The notes beneath the pieces are model-generated. The model worked only from the letters and a program-made list of their open reading frames with translations. It made no database searches and was not told the DNA's origin. This document shows, in pieces, positions 10,170 to 22,617 of a DNA stretch of 64,000 nt. The first letter of the stretch is position 1. Every line of letters starts with the position of its first letter. Where the stretch lies: assembly GCA_025449115.1 (NCBI GenBank), contig JAHLKC010000081.1:1-64000 (forward strand), written 5' to 3'. The position numbers and the translations under genes are program-made. The stretch comes from Chytridium lagenaria. Its lineage: Eukaryota > Chytridiomycota > Chytridiomycetes > Chytridiales > Chytridiaceae.

Positions 10170-12990
10170 ATGCTCGATACCCAGTCCATCATAACTGGAA
10201 CTGCAAGCGGAATTATTAAAAGCTTGAGCAACGATAAACTTTCGTCGAGTGCAGACCATCTCAATGAGCATGAGCATCCCGCAGTGGAGGCCCTCACGGG
10301 ACGGATGAAATCTTTTTCGCGAAAAGGGACGACAAGGATTAAACGAGGTTCACAATCAGACGCGGCTCAAACTCCGGTGATAATGAATCGTCAGAGATCG
10401 GCTTCTACAAGAATTACCAAAAGTCCCAGCTTTGGCTTTTCGCCGTCAACGACATCCCCTCCCCTGCAAAGCTCGGACGAGAAGTTGGATCAAGAACACG
10501 ACTTTAGTGAGCCCAGCGGATCCGTCAAGAAGGAAAACATTTTCTTGAAACTGTTCCACGCGGATCCTGAACAGCTTTTCAACCTTCGCACTCCTAGAAA
10601 CAGCGGTCAATTTCCCAGCAACTTCAATATTCTCCACCATCATCATCACAACGCCGTTTCTCCATCCACACCCGCCACTCAAAATTCGCATCAGATAGTC
10701 CATCTTGATGGAAAAGACGCTCTTGGTAATCCCACATCTATACGGGTGGTCCAATACCCATCTGGCGTGCATCATCACCGACGCAATCCCGAGAATCTCC
10801 TCGCAAAGCTCTTCACGATGCACAATCACATGGGGCAACAGCATCACGGACTGCGTCACGACCGAACTCACACCGGGAGTTACAGTGACTCTGATGGCCC
10901 TCATTCGTCACGGGGAGGCTCACACGACAACATTAACAAGTACGCAGACGAGTTGAATCAAGGAATGATGGAACCCATGATGTCTGGGACGTTGACGCAG
11001 CCCATTTCGATTTCAAGACCTGCAGGACACAGTGAAGTTGTCCCAGACACTGCTGATTCAGCAGATTCATCGCCAATACTCAAAGGGAAGGAAGCATGGG
11101 TCGGAGGCATGGATTTCGAGACCATAGCCGCGATTGGTGAAGAATCAACGATAGCAGAAGCCATAACACCGGTTGGATCCGTTCAAGAAGGCACACAGTC
11201 CATTTCATTCTTTAAACCCATGCATATAGAAGCTGTCACTGGGGCAGCTGTGAGAAGGCAAGCCATTCTTTGCACGGAGGCATGGAGGTCATGGAGGTGG
11301 AGATATATTTAAAGACTTGCTTTCAAATCATCGACATCGGAGAGGCAACTTCCTCACAACCTCCACCTGTATCGGTGGAGAGCAGCTGTAAAGGGATGCA
11401 GAGATCATTGTCAGATGCTGTAGTAAGCGAAAAATACAAGAGACATGACGAGATTCTTGGAAAAGGTGCCAATGCCGTAGTCCGTCTGGTGAGTTAAAAA
11501 AAACGACAACTTTACTTTCCGGAAATTGTTTCAGGCTAACCAGCTTTTCTTTAGGCACATAAACAAGACGTTCTTGAGGGTGAATCCAAATATACGCTGT
11601 AAAGGTATGGTCCTCCCTCTCCTTATATAACGGACTTTCAGGAATTCCGTAAACGCCGTCGCGGCGAACACCCCAAAGATTACGTGAAGAAAGTGATTGC
11701 TGAATTTTGCATATCCTCCAGCATGCACCATGAGAATGTGATCGAAACCATTGACTTGATTCAGACGAGGTAGAAGAAATCCCACACTTCCCAGTTTTAA
11801 TGTAGGAATAGAATGATCAATGGTGTGAGGTTATGGAGTATATGCCTGGTGGTGACCTGTACACAAGGATCAGTGGACAAACGCTGACGGATCTCGATGA
11901 GATTAATTGTTTTTTAAACAGCTTCTAGCGGGGGTAACATATATCCATTCAATGGGGTAGCGCATAGGTTCGTCTATAGTTTCAGTCCTATGAACACTTT
12001 TAACTATTCCAACTCTCCTTCCTTTTGTACCATTATTCCTGGACACTATCTCAACGTTTTCTTAGGGATCTAAAACCCGAAAATCTTCTTCTTGACGCCG
12101 AGCACCGCATTCTCAAGATCGCAGACTTTGGTGAGTTACCCCCCTTCTCCATATTTATTACACAAGATGCTTATCATGACAACAATAGGTGTCTCCGAAG
12201 TCTTTAAAACCTGCTTTGAAAAAATCCTCCAGAAAGGCAAAAGGTCTGCGGGTCAGAACCTTACATTGCACCCGAGGAATGGGAAGCAGAAGCCGAATAC
12301 GATGGTGCTAAAGTCGATATCTGGGCATGCGGTAAACCGATATAATTTTTCATCACCTGATCTTTCTCCTGCAGGTATCATCTACTACACCATGCTCTGC
12401 AACTCGGTTCCCTGGCGTGTGGCGAAACAGTCTGACGCGTATTACTCGGATTATTTGCATAACGTCGACCAGACGTTGCGTCGGGGTTTTTCAATTTCGA
12501 TAGATTGCACCCGGGACCGCGAAGTTTGTTTTATAAGATGTTGGAACGAATCCGGATAAGCGACCTGGAGCGGCAGAGTTGTTAAAGGATGAGTGGTTGG
12601 AGAAGCAGGAGGTTTGCAGGAGTATTATAGAGGAGGAAGGGGTGATGACTGAAGAAAGGGAAGGGGGATGGGAAGATGGAAGGCGAGAGTTCGAAGATTT
12701 TAAGAAAGGAGGAAGGTGGGAACATATCGAAAAACGAAAATGTAGGGGACGGAGCTGTTATTGGGGGGTTGGAGAAGGCAGAGGAAGGAAACGCTACTGG
12801 CTGTTTGGAGAAGGCAGAAGAAGGAGACGTTATAGGAAAGTTGGATGAAGGTGGAGTTATGACGTCAACGCCCATAACAACGCCTGCGTCACTGTCACCT
12901 GTCTCTCCGGCTATACCGATATTGTTAGATAAGAAACCAAAGCTAGTTTCAGTAAGACATGTTCACCATGTTCCACCTCCTAAACATTAA
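10170..12990 (+). CDS. HAL4/SAT4-type serine/threonine protein kinase
   Basis: The start is ATG 10170 (MLDTQSIITG). About 370 residues of disordered Ser/His-rich leader precede the kinase domain. Kinase motifs in order: Gly loop LGKGANAVVRL (near 11455), the VAIK-type lysine YAVKEFRKRR (about 11600-11650), EFCISSSMHHENVIETIDL, hinge CEVMEYMPGGDLY (about 11830), catalytic loop HRDLKPENLLL split by an intron (11960-12085), DFG at about 12125, APE-type PYIAPEEW (12270) and IWACGIIYYTM. The wording matches the fungal HAL/NPR kinase group, which controls potassium and nutrient transporters; WRVAKQSDAYYSDYL is characteristic. At least eight frame breaks lie in 11250-12550, each consistent with one missing base, while motifs and splice sites are kept. 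The protein ends VRHVHHVPPPKH at TAA 12988-12990. Probable role: ion homeostasis signalling (inferred from family). Confidence 0.87.
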
Positions 12991-13591
12991 ACGTTACCTT
13001 CTGTATACCAAATGTTCTCCCTTCCGCTACTACATTGCGTAGCTCTTTTTTTCAATTACTTTTACATTTACAATATACTCCGTCGTGAAGGGTTGGAGGC
13101 CTTGTTACGAATAGAAGATGACCTAGTTTGCTTTGAGAAGAAGTTGGGACGAATTTTTAGTTTATTAAGATTTCTGGGCACATAATCCATCTGTACCAAG
13201 GACTTGAATTTATCTCGAAATGCCAAACTCACACTCGAATAGAGGTAGTTCTCTCTCCTTTCTCGTAATGGCCCGCCCCTCGTCTTATCTTCCCAAAATA
13301 TTCAAGCGTGAAAAAAGAATGGACCTCGCCTAGTCTCCTAACGTCTATTAATCTCACGCTACATATTGTGATCTCGATAGCCATAATCTAAACAGCATCG
13401 ATACATATTAATCATTTACTTCCGTTGCACCCACACTATAACACCCATGTAAAAAAAAAATTCCCATTTTAGCATCTTTTGTATCGTTTAATTGCTTTAC
13501 ATATTCAAAAGAGGCCTGTCAGTCATCGTATGAAAACCGCAGCAGGAGACTGCGCAAGTTTGCCCATTTTCACAACAGGAAAAAACTCCAA
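12991..13591. other. intergenic between convergent genes
   Basis: 3' flanks of the kinase (+) and the cyclic-nucleotide-binding gene (-). AT-rich, with no gene seen. Confidence 0.5.
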
Positions 13592-16500
13592 TCACGATTC
13601 TGCAACCTCATCCTGAGTCTCCTCTGGTAGTTCTGCCAAAACAAAAAAAGCGGAAAATAACAACAAACACACACGTCAGTAAAGAACTTCCATAACAATA
13701 AAAAAAACAAACCCCCCCCATTTCTCTAAATAAAGTTCCACATTTTCCACACTTACCATCCACAATCTCCATCTTACTCTTCACTTCCATCCGTCGTCGA
13801 TAACTTCGTTTCCTGCTGACTTCCTTCATTCTCTGCTCGGCGACGGTCCGGAAACGTGCTGCGATGTTTGGGAAATACTGCAGAACGTCGTCGAGGCTGT
13901 CACGGGTGAGGACCATGCAGAAACAGTCGACCATGGCGCGTACGGAGGCGGTACGGGGGACGTTGAAGAGGACGCCGAGCTCACCTTTTAAAAGGAAGGT
14001 GTTAGAAAGGAGAAGAGCGGGAGAGAGAGGCCGGATGGGGAGCGCATTCGAATGGAGAAGATGAAAGGGGGGTGAAGACGGATGAATTCGGCGGAAGTTG
14101 GAGAACGTTCAAAGGAAAGAAGAGGGGGGAAAAGGGTCAGCAAAAACAACCGTGAGGGAACGTAAGTGGGAAATACATCGGAAGTCTTACCGAAAAACGA
14201 GCCTCGATTGATAGTACTGTAAACCGTCCTCCCATCTCCTGAAATAACCTCAACCCTCCCCTTTGACAAAAAGTACATTTCCTTCCCAATATCATGCTTC
14301 TTGATGATCAAGTCCCCCGTCCGAAAGATCTCTGGGTACATCCGTTTCTTAATTTCCCGCTCAAACCTCGGCATCTCCGCACGTATAGCTTCTGTGATGT
14401 CCTCTGCTGCCGGGGGTGTTGTAGGGGGTGTTGAAGGAGGTGGTGGGGGCGTTGGAGGAAGGGATGAGGAGGAGAGGTTAGGGGAGATTTGCTTGGTAAG
14501 GGATTGGGAGGAGGCTGTTTTTGGACGGAGGGAGGAAGAGGAGGAAGTTGCGGGGGCGGTTGTTGTTGAGACGGTGGAGTGGTGGGGTTTGATGTAGTTA
14601 TCGACAAATATAGAGTCGTCCTTTATGGTGAGTTCAGGGGATGTAGGGGAGGGAAGACGCGAGGCAGAGTGGGTTTGGAGGTCTGGGTCTTCAGAGGCGT
14701 CAAGGAGATGCTTTTCAATTCGTTTTTTTGAGATCCGACGCGCGGCAGGGTCTTCTGAATCGGCGGAATGGGAGCGGATGTGGACGCCTTCTAAGCTGTC
14801 GGTATTTTCCGTGTCTGAGGAGGACGAAGATGATGACACATCGTCATCGTCGTCATCATTATCAGCGGAGGGTGGGGCGCCGAGTTTCATGATGAGATGA
14901 AGCATTTTGTTTTTACTTTTGCGGCTTTGACGTCGGATGAGACCAGCTGGTTTTCCGGCCCATGACCAACGACGAGTGCCGTTGACGTCGGGGATTTGGG
15001 GTTGCAGGTGCTCATTTGCGGGAAAGGTGGCGGCAGTATCTGGGGGTAGTTGAACTTTGCCGACGGATTGAACTGAGGCGTCTGAACCGGTTGTTGTGGT
15101 GGTGAACCCAGCCCTCTTTGAGTCTGAAGAAGGATTTTTAAGAATGCCACTGCTGCCGGATTTACGGCGGCGGGTATTTGTGGATTCAAGGCTTCCGCTG
15201 CCTTGTTGTGATGAGACGCCGCCTGACCCGTATCGGTTGCCGCTACCCCTCCTCCCATCTGGGACATGGACTACGATAATTTCAGCGTTTTTCTTTGCGT
15301 CGATGGTTGTGGATGGGGATGGGCGGGAGTATTGGAGCATTTCTTCTGATGGGGAGTGGGATTGCGGGGCGGCCTTTGTGACGTCTGAGACGGAGCGGGC
15401 GTTTGCGAGGGGATGATCAACGTTGAGTTGAATGCCGAAAGCGGCGGAGGCGGTAAATTCTTCAATCGAGTAGGCTTCATCTTCATAGCGATTTTTGAAT
15501 TGGTCAATAATGTCTTCAGCGGTGATGGCGTCTTTAGGGTTGCTGGAGAGGGCGTTATAGACGTGAGTGGGGTTATGGAGGCTGGGGATGAAGTGGGGGT
15601 TGTTGGAAGGAGGGTTGTTGAGTGAGGGTGGTGGAAGATGGCGGTTCTGTGGAGGATAAAGGGGAGTCGTCCAAAGAGGAGATAGGGATGAGTGGGGATG
15701 ACGTTGCGTTGAGCATGTTCGAGACAGAGGCGCGTAAAATGGCGTTTGCGTGTGGACTTGTAAGGTCACGCTTCCCGCTGGAGACAGGTACTCCAGGTAT
15801 TCCGTGACGTTGTGAAGCGACTGGTAAGACTTTGTAGTGGAGTTGCTTGTTACTAGTGGAGCACCACTATCAGCAGCGAGTTGTGTTTTTGATCCAGAGA
15901 GCGCGGCAGAGATCTCTTCAGGGTCTTTACCCCAACCTAGGCCAGCAATAAGGCTGGCCGCTGTTTGCGCTTTTAGAGACTGTGCGATTGGCTTTGTCAC
16001 GTTGTTGGGTGGCAGTGGTGGTGGTGGAGACCCAGACCTTGGTCGCGGACGACTGGGTTGTGGCGCGGAAAGGTTGTTGATGGAGGGGTGGTGGATATTA
16101 TTTCCATCCGAGGATCGCCTGGAACCAGGATAACGATATATGCTCTCGTTTCCCCAAGTTGATGAGTTGGAGGGACGACGAGTAGATTGTGAACCGACAA
16201 GCGTCACTTCGTCCCTTTCGTCTTCGTTCTGGAAGGAACTTCCGAGGGCGTCTACCTTGTGATGGTGAGGGTGTGTGGCGGTGACTGCGGTGCTGATCAT
16301 TCCAACAATTATCGGCTGATGCTGCCCCTGAGGCAAAGGATGGACTTTGCTCTTGGGTTTGAGGTTGGGTAGCCTCCCATGGACGGTGGTGTGCGGCGGT
16401 TGCCATCAAGATGTTGCAAAGGAGAAGACTCAGTGGTGGAGGAGGAGGAGGACGTTGGCCGGTCTTTTGATCCAAATCCGTCAGCGACCCTCCCTCCTCC

Positions 16501-16728
16501 TCTGCTGGAGCGATGGTGGTTGTGACTGTCCTCTGCTGGTAGGGTGGTGATCTGGTGGTTTTGTGGCTTTGAGCCGCACCCCCCATTGCTTTTTATTTTA
16601 TCGCTCGACGACGCAAGATAAATTAGCCCTTGAGAAAGAAGTACAGCAGCTGTGGGCGAGTTTGGGGTAAGTGGTTGAGATGAATGCGTGTGATTGAGGT
16701 GGTGCATTGGTGGTGGTGCATAAGCCAT
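13592..16728 (-). CDS. protein with C-terminal cyclic-nucleotide-binding domain and long disordered N-terminus
   Basis: The start is ATG 16728 (MAYAPPPMHHLNH). Exons: 14191-16728 (broken once near 16330, one base missing), 13757-13984, and 13592-13632. The first about 750 residues are Ser/Pro/His/Asp-rich with no folded domain I recognise. The last about 150 residues form a cNMP-binding fold: MYPEIFRTGDLIIKKHDIGK, EMYFLSKGRVEVI, YSTINRGSFFGELGVL with the FGE phosphate-binding cassette assembled across the intron, then NVPRTASVRA carrying the family Arg. There are no channel helices and no kinase domain in the same protein, so it is neither a CNG/HCN channel nor PKA catalytic. It could be a PKA-regulatory-like or orphan cAMP/cGMP sensor; there is no second CNB domain. 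The closing residues are ELPEETQDEVAES. Confidence 0.8.
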
Positions 16729-17414
16729 GAGTTAAGTAAGGTTTTTTAGTGTCAATTGTACATCGGTTAACACCCACCGGACATCTGTGAAACCGGGCAT
16801 TCTGGACTGGTAATAGAAAACCGAGTCCACGGCAACCCCATCCCTTTGTGCAACAAGGTGTTTCATTCTGACTCAACTCCGTCCTCAGTCCTCTCGCCCT
16901 TACACTCAGTCATCAAGAAGACCTACGCAAACGTCTCTCTCGTTTTTAATGACATCGTGACTCTCTGGAGTCTCTCTCTGCACATTGCATCCGTCATCAC
17001 TGCTCTACTTTATTTATCTTTGCCCTCCTCATTCCAACGTTACTCCATTCCTCCTCGTTTGGACATCCAAGAGCTTACCACCTCTATTCGGAGCTTTCCC
17101 CTCAAAACAACTTTTATAGCAGCAGCGAGTAGCACGAGCAAGTATAGCAGTAGGAAAATATCAATCCATTCTCTTGAACAAGACAAGGGACAGCTTGAAG
17201 AGGAAGGAAGAGGTGGGAGGGTATCCAATATCTGTATTCATCCCTCGATTTCCCTTCTCTGCTCTTCACTTTCCCCCCTCCACCGTCTATTCAGTGCTCT
17301 AATCTTCCAATCTTTGACCTTCACCTCCTTGATGCCCATCTTCATTTTTCCGATAACCATTACTGATGTTGCTGGCATTGGCTAACTGACAAATATACTT
17401 ATCCACCACGCAGA
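16729..17414. other. 5' flank of the F-box-like gene, coding status unclear
   Basis: A plus-strand frame is open over about 16846-17385 but has no ATG at its head. It could be an upstream exon: a GT at 17228-17229 (GGGAGG|GTATCC) could pair with the AG at 17413-17414. I cannot support it further. It also serves as the divergent promoter of the cyclic-nucleotide gene. Confidence 0.3.
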
Positions 17415-18557
17415 TTGAACGCGCAAGACGGGAGGACATCATGAAGCGAAGGGAAATAGATATGTCTGCTCGTTCCGCCATGGAGATTAACGACGGCGAC
17501 TTTACCTTCAATTCTCAATCTCATGCTCTCTCCAACCTTGCCAACTCTACTCCCACAATCCTTAACCTCCCATTAGAACTCCTCCGCGAATTATGCCTCC
17601 TCTGCCACACGACTCTACCGTCTTTCTCAAACATGCACCTCCCTCCACACCTCCCTCACAAACTTTATCAACGACTTTACTTTTGCCCTCCAAAACCTCA
17701 CCCTCTCCAACCCATTTCGCATTCTCACAACTCCAGACTTCGGCATCGCCATTGATGTCCGTGAATCCACGCATACAGCATCAGACGCACTCACAATGTA
17801 CCTTAAATCATCATCATCAGAGTCGACACAGTATTTCGGGTGGGCAGTCCACCCCACCTTAAACGATCATGGAGACATCGGGGTACCGTCACGCCGCCAG
17901 CCTCCCCACCTCTAACTCCCATGAAACGCTTCATGTTCTTACCAAGCGAGTTTGATCCGTTTCTGTTATCTGTGGAGTGGAGGGGATGAGTTTAGCGTAC
18001 TGGGCGGCGGTGGTTCTCTTGAATGGGGGTGTTGGGAGGGTTTGTTTAAGGTGATGCTTCCGGGACTGGTGACGAATCCGCCCAAAGATTTCGGTGGAAG
18101 GTGAAAGGGTTTCCCGTGATAGTGGGCACGGTGGAGGAGGAGGAGACGTGTGGGATGACATGGAGGGGATTGTGATGGGAGATGTAGGGAGCGTTGAGAA
18201 TATAATAGAGAAAGCTTTAAAAAACCTGGAGGGGTGTCGATGGGTTGTGGAAGGATTGCAAAAAACGGATGTGTCTCCATCGCATAAATGTTGTTGCTGC
18301 GAGAAGGGACTTTGTGAGATTGTGGAGATGGCACCGCATGTTGGAGGGGTGTTTGGAGAACGACGATGGCAACATTTTGTAGAGTCTGTGTGGGACATCG
18401 GGAACGTCGGCGGACTGTGTGGAATTTCGGAGGAGATGTGCATGACGCCAAGAAAAAGGAAGAGCTATACACGCATTGACAAAGAAACAGCAAGCGTGCA
18501 TGGGAACGCTTCAACTTGTTCGTAGACTCTCACAAGCGCTTGCAGCTGCGTTGTTGA
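17415..18557 (+). CDS. F-box-like protein
   Basis: The exon begins after a clear acceptor (CCACGCAG, 17414). An F-box-like opening is visible: NLPLELLRE, then after a one-base break near 17590, YASSATRLYRLSQTCTSLHT. This is the LPxELL...LSxTCxxLHxxL pattern of fungal F-box starts. The rest reads GIAIDVRESTHTASDALTMY, QYFGWAVHPTLNDHGDIGVP, FLPSEFDPFLLSVEWRG and WEGLFKVMLPGLVTNPP in successive frames, then about 120 further residues to a TGA at 18555-18557. At least four breaks occur. F-box proteins recruit substrates to SCF ubiquitin ligases; the substrate is unknown. No start ATG is secure. Because the next gene starts six bases after this stop, both could be parts of one gene. Confidence 0.5.
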
Positions 18558-18562
18558 GATCC

Positions 18563-19893
18563 ATGCCTCATTATCATCCTCCGCTTTCTTCAACAACTAC
18601 TTTTCAACCTTCTCCACCTCATTCCCCGTCATCCCTGATGCTTGATTACTCACCAACGAGTCCATCACATATTATTGATCTAACGCTTGACAATTCGTTT
18701 GCCATTGCCTGGGTTGCGGCGACAGATGCGTATGATATACTTGACGCGCTCCATATATCTCCACTTGCGCTCGCATACGCTCGTGGTCAGATTGACGGTC
18801 AGTCCCACCCGCCTCTGGATGAACCCGTGTTGGAGAGTCTTTTTCACGCAAGCTGCAAAAGCGGGGGATTGGGATGCGTTCGACGACTTGTTGAAATGGG
18901 TGTTGAGCCGGGATGTGGAGGAATCTTGGGGTTCAATATGCTTCACTCCATGGTTGTGAAGAGATTGTGAGTTATTTGATTGGGACGGGAAGGGTCGATG
19001 TGATGACGGATAATCATCTTGCGGGTTCAGTATGCTTGTGCGAATGGACACGAAGGTGTTGTGAGGGTTTTGTTGGCGCTGGGAGCGATCCTAGGGTTGA
19101 AGGGAATTTTGGGTTGTCAAGAGCTTGTGCTGGGGGACATGAAGGTGTTGTGAGAGCATTATTGGAGTGGAGGATGGAGAGGGGGAGAGGGTCAATGTGG
19201 ATGATTCGGATTATATGGCGTTGAGGTTGGCTTGTGAGGGCGGGTTTGAGGGTGTAGTTAGGATGCTTGTTGAGGCCGGGGCGGATTTAACGGCTGGGGG
19301 AACTGGAAGGGGGTTGGTGCTTGCGTGTAGTTTAGGATGGGAGGGGGTTGTTGGTGTGCTTGTTGAGGGAGGTGTTGATGCGGGTGTGGAGGAGTGGCGG
19401 GTTGAGAGTTGCGGGATGTTTAGGGTGGGATAGGATTGTGGGGATTTTGATGGAGGCGAGGTGGAGGGGCATTTGTGGACGGTGGGAGGTTGGAGGGGTT
19501 GATTCTGATAAGGGATTTGGGAGGTCTGAGTCGATGGAGACGCTTATTGGAGAAGAGGAGGAGGAGAAAGATGCACTAGTTAAGTTTTTGACGCCTGTGG
19601 TGGAGGGGTGAAGGGAGCTGTTGAGCCCGCGGCGATGGGACATGGGGCGTTGATGCAGGGTGCTGCGAATGGACATGCGGGGGTGTGTAGGGTTTTGTTA
19701 AGAGAGTATATCGATGGGAATGGTGGGGTGGAAAAGGGTCGGGAGGGTTATGTTATTATGCGCCGTGTCGGAGGTGATTGAGGAGGCAAAGGTGCTGGCA
19801 AGTGGATTTGAGGAGGTGAAGGAGGTGTTGGAGGAGGCGTTGAAGGGGCGGAGGGTGGTTGAAGAGTGTGGAGGGGAGACCCGTGTAGAGTAG
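18563..19893 (+). CDS. ankyrin-repeat protein
   Basis: About five ankyrin-like units are spread over four frames. Recognisable pieces are LFHASCKSGGLGCVRRLVEMG, FGLSRACAGGHEGVVRALLE, LRLACEGGFEGVVRMLVEAG, LVLACSLGWEGVVGVLVEGG and MQGAANGHAGVCRVLLREY. These carry the A-C-xGHxxVVxxLLExG helix-turn-helix signature. The N-terminus includes AIAWVAATDAYDILDALHIS. The C-terminus is a charged helix, VSEVIEEAKVLASGFEEVKE, ending at TAG 19891-19893. Breaks are single-base losses. The repeats mediate protein binding; the partner is unknown. ATG 18563 lies only six bases after the preceding stop, so joining to the F-box-like frame upstream is possible and would give an F-box/ankyrin protein, a common fungal combination. 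Confidence 0.7.
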
Positions 19894-20235
19894 ATGGGTG
19901 ATTGTTTTCGTGGTGGTTCTATTTTGTTTAGTCTTTTTTTTGTATATTTTTACATTTCTAATATTATTGCTAAAAAGGATCATTATCTTCAATTCACTTC
20001 CTATCTACTTTATTCATAATTTTATTGTTGACTTCAGTTTTTAGCATTTACGATTCCTGTTTTTGGAACAGAAAGACGGTATTCATGATGGTGCCAGAAG
20101 TTTTTTTTGCGTTTCGTGGAGAATTAATAAATATTTACATCGTGGACGCATCCTTCGTTATAAATCCATCAACACCCCACATCACACTCCCACATGCATT
20201 AAGCGAACCAGAAATCAGCAACAACAACAACAAGA
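19894..20235. other. intergenic
   Basis: Short T-rich spacer ending in a CAACAACAACAA 5' leader before the next ATG. Nothing else seen. Confidence 0.5.
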
Positions 20236-22109
20236 ATGGCCTCCTCCTCTGTCTTCATGGACACACCACCAGTGCTCCCCCTCCCTACAAAGATTTTTCA
20301 AAAGGATCAAACCATCCAATCCACCTCTCCTTCCAACACACCATACATCCCCGCACCCCCTCTTCTTCTCCGCGCAATCCCTTTCATCAGCGCATTCCTG
20401 GCGGTATGTGTAATCTACCATCTCACCTCAATGGTACCAAACACAATTAATTTAATGACCTTTCTAATGAACTTTCTCAGGATTTCCCTCTCTCAACGAC
20501 TACACCTACCCGTCCACCCCGCCCTCGACGCATCCCGTGAATTCGAAAAACCTATCCACACCTTTCCAGAAGCCACCCACCCCATCTACCGAAAGATGGA
20601 TCCTTTGACCTCCATCCAAGTCCCTCTCCATCACGTCACAGGTGGAGCCGTTGCGTTGTTCCATCATCCCGTCCACGGAATCCCTTCACGCGATATTCAC
20701 ACCATTCTCAACACCAACCCCAAATTTACAATCACACGAACCCATGATAAGGATGCGTTCATGATCAAGGTGGACACACCGGAACGGGGATGTGGTATAA
20801 AGCAAAGTGATGTTGTGGCGGTGAGGGTTCAGGTGCCAAAAGGATGTTTGAGAAGTTGGTGGATGGGCTGAAGGTTGAGGTTGGAGTGTGGGGGTTGAGA
20901 TAGATTTGCAGGGGGATGTGATTGGGGGTGGGTTCAGGTGAAGGCTGGAGTGGGAATGTGAAGGTGATGGATGTGATCGTGAAGAAGGACGTGGATTTGA
21001 GGGCAGGATCTGGGAATGTTAAATTGGGGTGAGTGTGATCCTTACTTATCTCTTCTTATTCATCCTCGTTGCGTTTTCCTAACGCTTTTTTGTCCTTCTT
21101 CTAGTCTATTATTGCGCAAGACTTTCATTTGACGAAGGCTCTGGTATCATTCTATGCACGCTCCATTCTTTCCAACATGTTTGGCATGACGACCGGAAGC
21201 GGTGGAATCACAGCTCAGGTAAAGGTTTTTTCCAAGTTCTCTATAAATCTGGCGTCTTCACCCCCCACAAACGTGTCGTCTAACATCAAGCTACATAGGA
21301 CATCAAAACAACCTTCTCCACCCTTCCTTCCTTAAATCGGGTAGCGGGTCCATCTCACTTGAAAATGGCGGTTATTGCGGGTGGGCTCGACGTCTCTGCA
21401 AACTCTGGCAGTGTGGGTGTGAAGGTGGGTACTTCCTTTTTTTTTCTATATCTTAAATGTTCTAAAAATTGTTTTTGTAGGGGGGCTATTACGGGAGACT
21501 TTTCCGTTTCAACGGCGTCTGGGTAACCGTATTGAAGATTTGACTGCACTCGGGGTTTCGTTGAAATCGACATCAGGACCATCAGCATAAAGGTATAATT
21601 TTTTTTTTATAATATGAATTCTCACCTGCGCTTTTTTTTAGGATGTTGAATCATCCACCCATGTTAATGCTACGGCTACGTCTGGATCTGTGCGGCTTTC
21701 GAATGTAGGAGGGTTCAAGAATGTCAAAAGTCCACTTCTTCTGGATCGCAGACTGTGGAGAGGATGATTTTTGATCCTACACGTGAAGTCAAGGCTGTAT
21801 TCGAGTCTAGATCCGGGTCTGTTCATTTAGGTTTGGTAAGTTACCTAACGAACTCCTTCACCCCCCACTCCGCTCAACTCGCTTGTCTCTCAAATGTTGA
21901 CTTACTCATTTTGTTTCAGAACTCGTTCTCTGGACGATTCGGGCTTGTCGAATGGTAGTGGAAGTGTGAGAGTGAAGGGTTATTTGCATTTTGCTAAACA
22001 GGGGCATAAGAGTGTGTATGAGGGGACTAGGGATATTGCTGGAGGGAGGGGATGGGGGAGGTGGAGGTTTCGGCGGACTCGGGAAGTGGTGAGGGTGGAG
22101 TTTGATTGA
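20236..22109 (+). CDS. membrane-anchored protein with DUF4097-like beta repeats
   Basis: The start ATG 20236 sits in a good context. A hydrophobic anchor occurs at residues about 44-60 (LLLRAIPFISAFLA), interrupted by a stop-free 77-nt intron (20404-20480). The ectodomain carries repeated short Gly/Ser turns followed by alternating hydrophobic strands: VKKDVDLRAGSGNVKLG, GLDVSANSGSVGVK and a later GSVRVKGYLHF. That is the pattern of DUF4097 or auxiliary adhesin-like beta-helix proteins. At least four more introns are supported (donors near 21031, 21218, 21424 and 21835). Several frame breaks make the exact protein uncertain. It likely sits at a membrane facing the lumen or outside. Family assignment is by pattern only. 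Confidence 0.5.
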
Positions 22110-22617
22110 GTATGTGGTTGTTTTCTATGAGCGGATGTATTTGAATTGTTTTTTGTGTTGTGTTTTTGCACTGTGGCATGATTTGTGTATTGGCATGTTA
22201 AATGAAGAATGTGTAATAATGTAGAAGAAGCCGTCATTACTTTTTTTAATTGATATGTATTTGACGTTTATTCATGAACACGACACTTCTTTTGCTCTTC
22301 GGCAGCAAAATATAACAGTAGTTCAGCATGTCTATAAAAGATAAAAAGTGGTGTATTTGGTTAAACCCTGAGCACAGAATTCATATTCAATAAAATGGAG
22401 AGAAAAAACGTCGATCAAGAAACATACACAAAAGGTGGACGGAAGGGGGAATATTTCAACAAAATAGAAACGCCAGGGACCATGAAAAATGCTATTGTAT
22501 CAGCATATAAGAAAGATATCGGGGGAGCAGCGAGATAGAACATAAACAAAGTAAAAACAAATCAAACTAATGCAAAACGTGATCGCAAAAAACCAAAGAA
22601 AAAAAGGATGACCATCG
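22110..22617. other. intergenic between convergent genes
   Basis: 3' flanks, A/T-rich, no gene. Confidence 0.5.

Noticed and set aside
17931..18514. Two long Pro/His/Ser-rich minus-strand frames
   Set aside because: The plus strand carries the F-box-like continuation with balanced composition; the minus frames are its antisense shadow.
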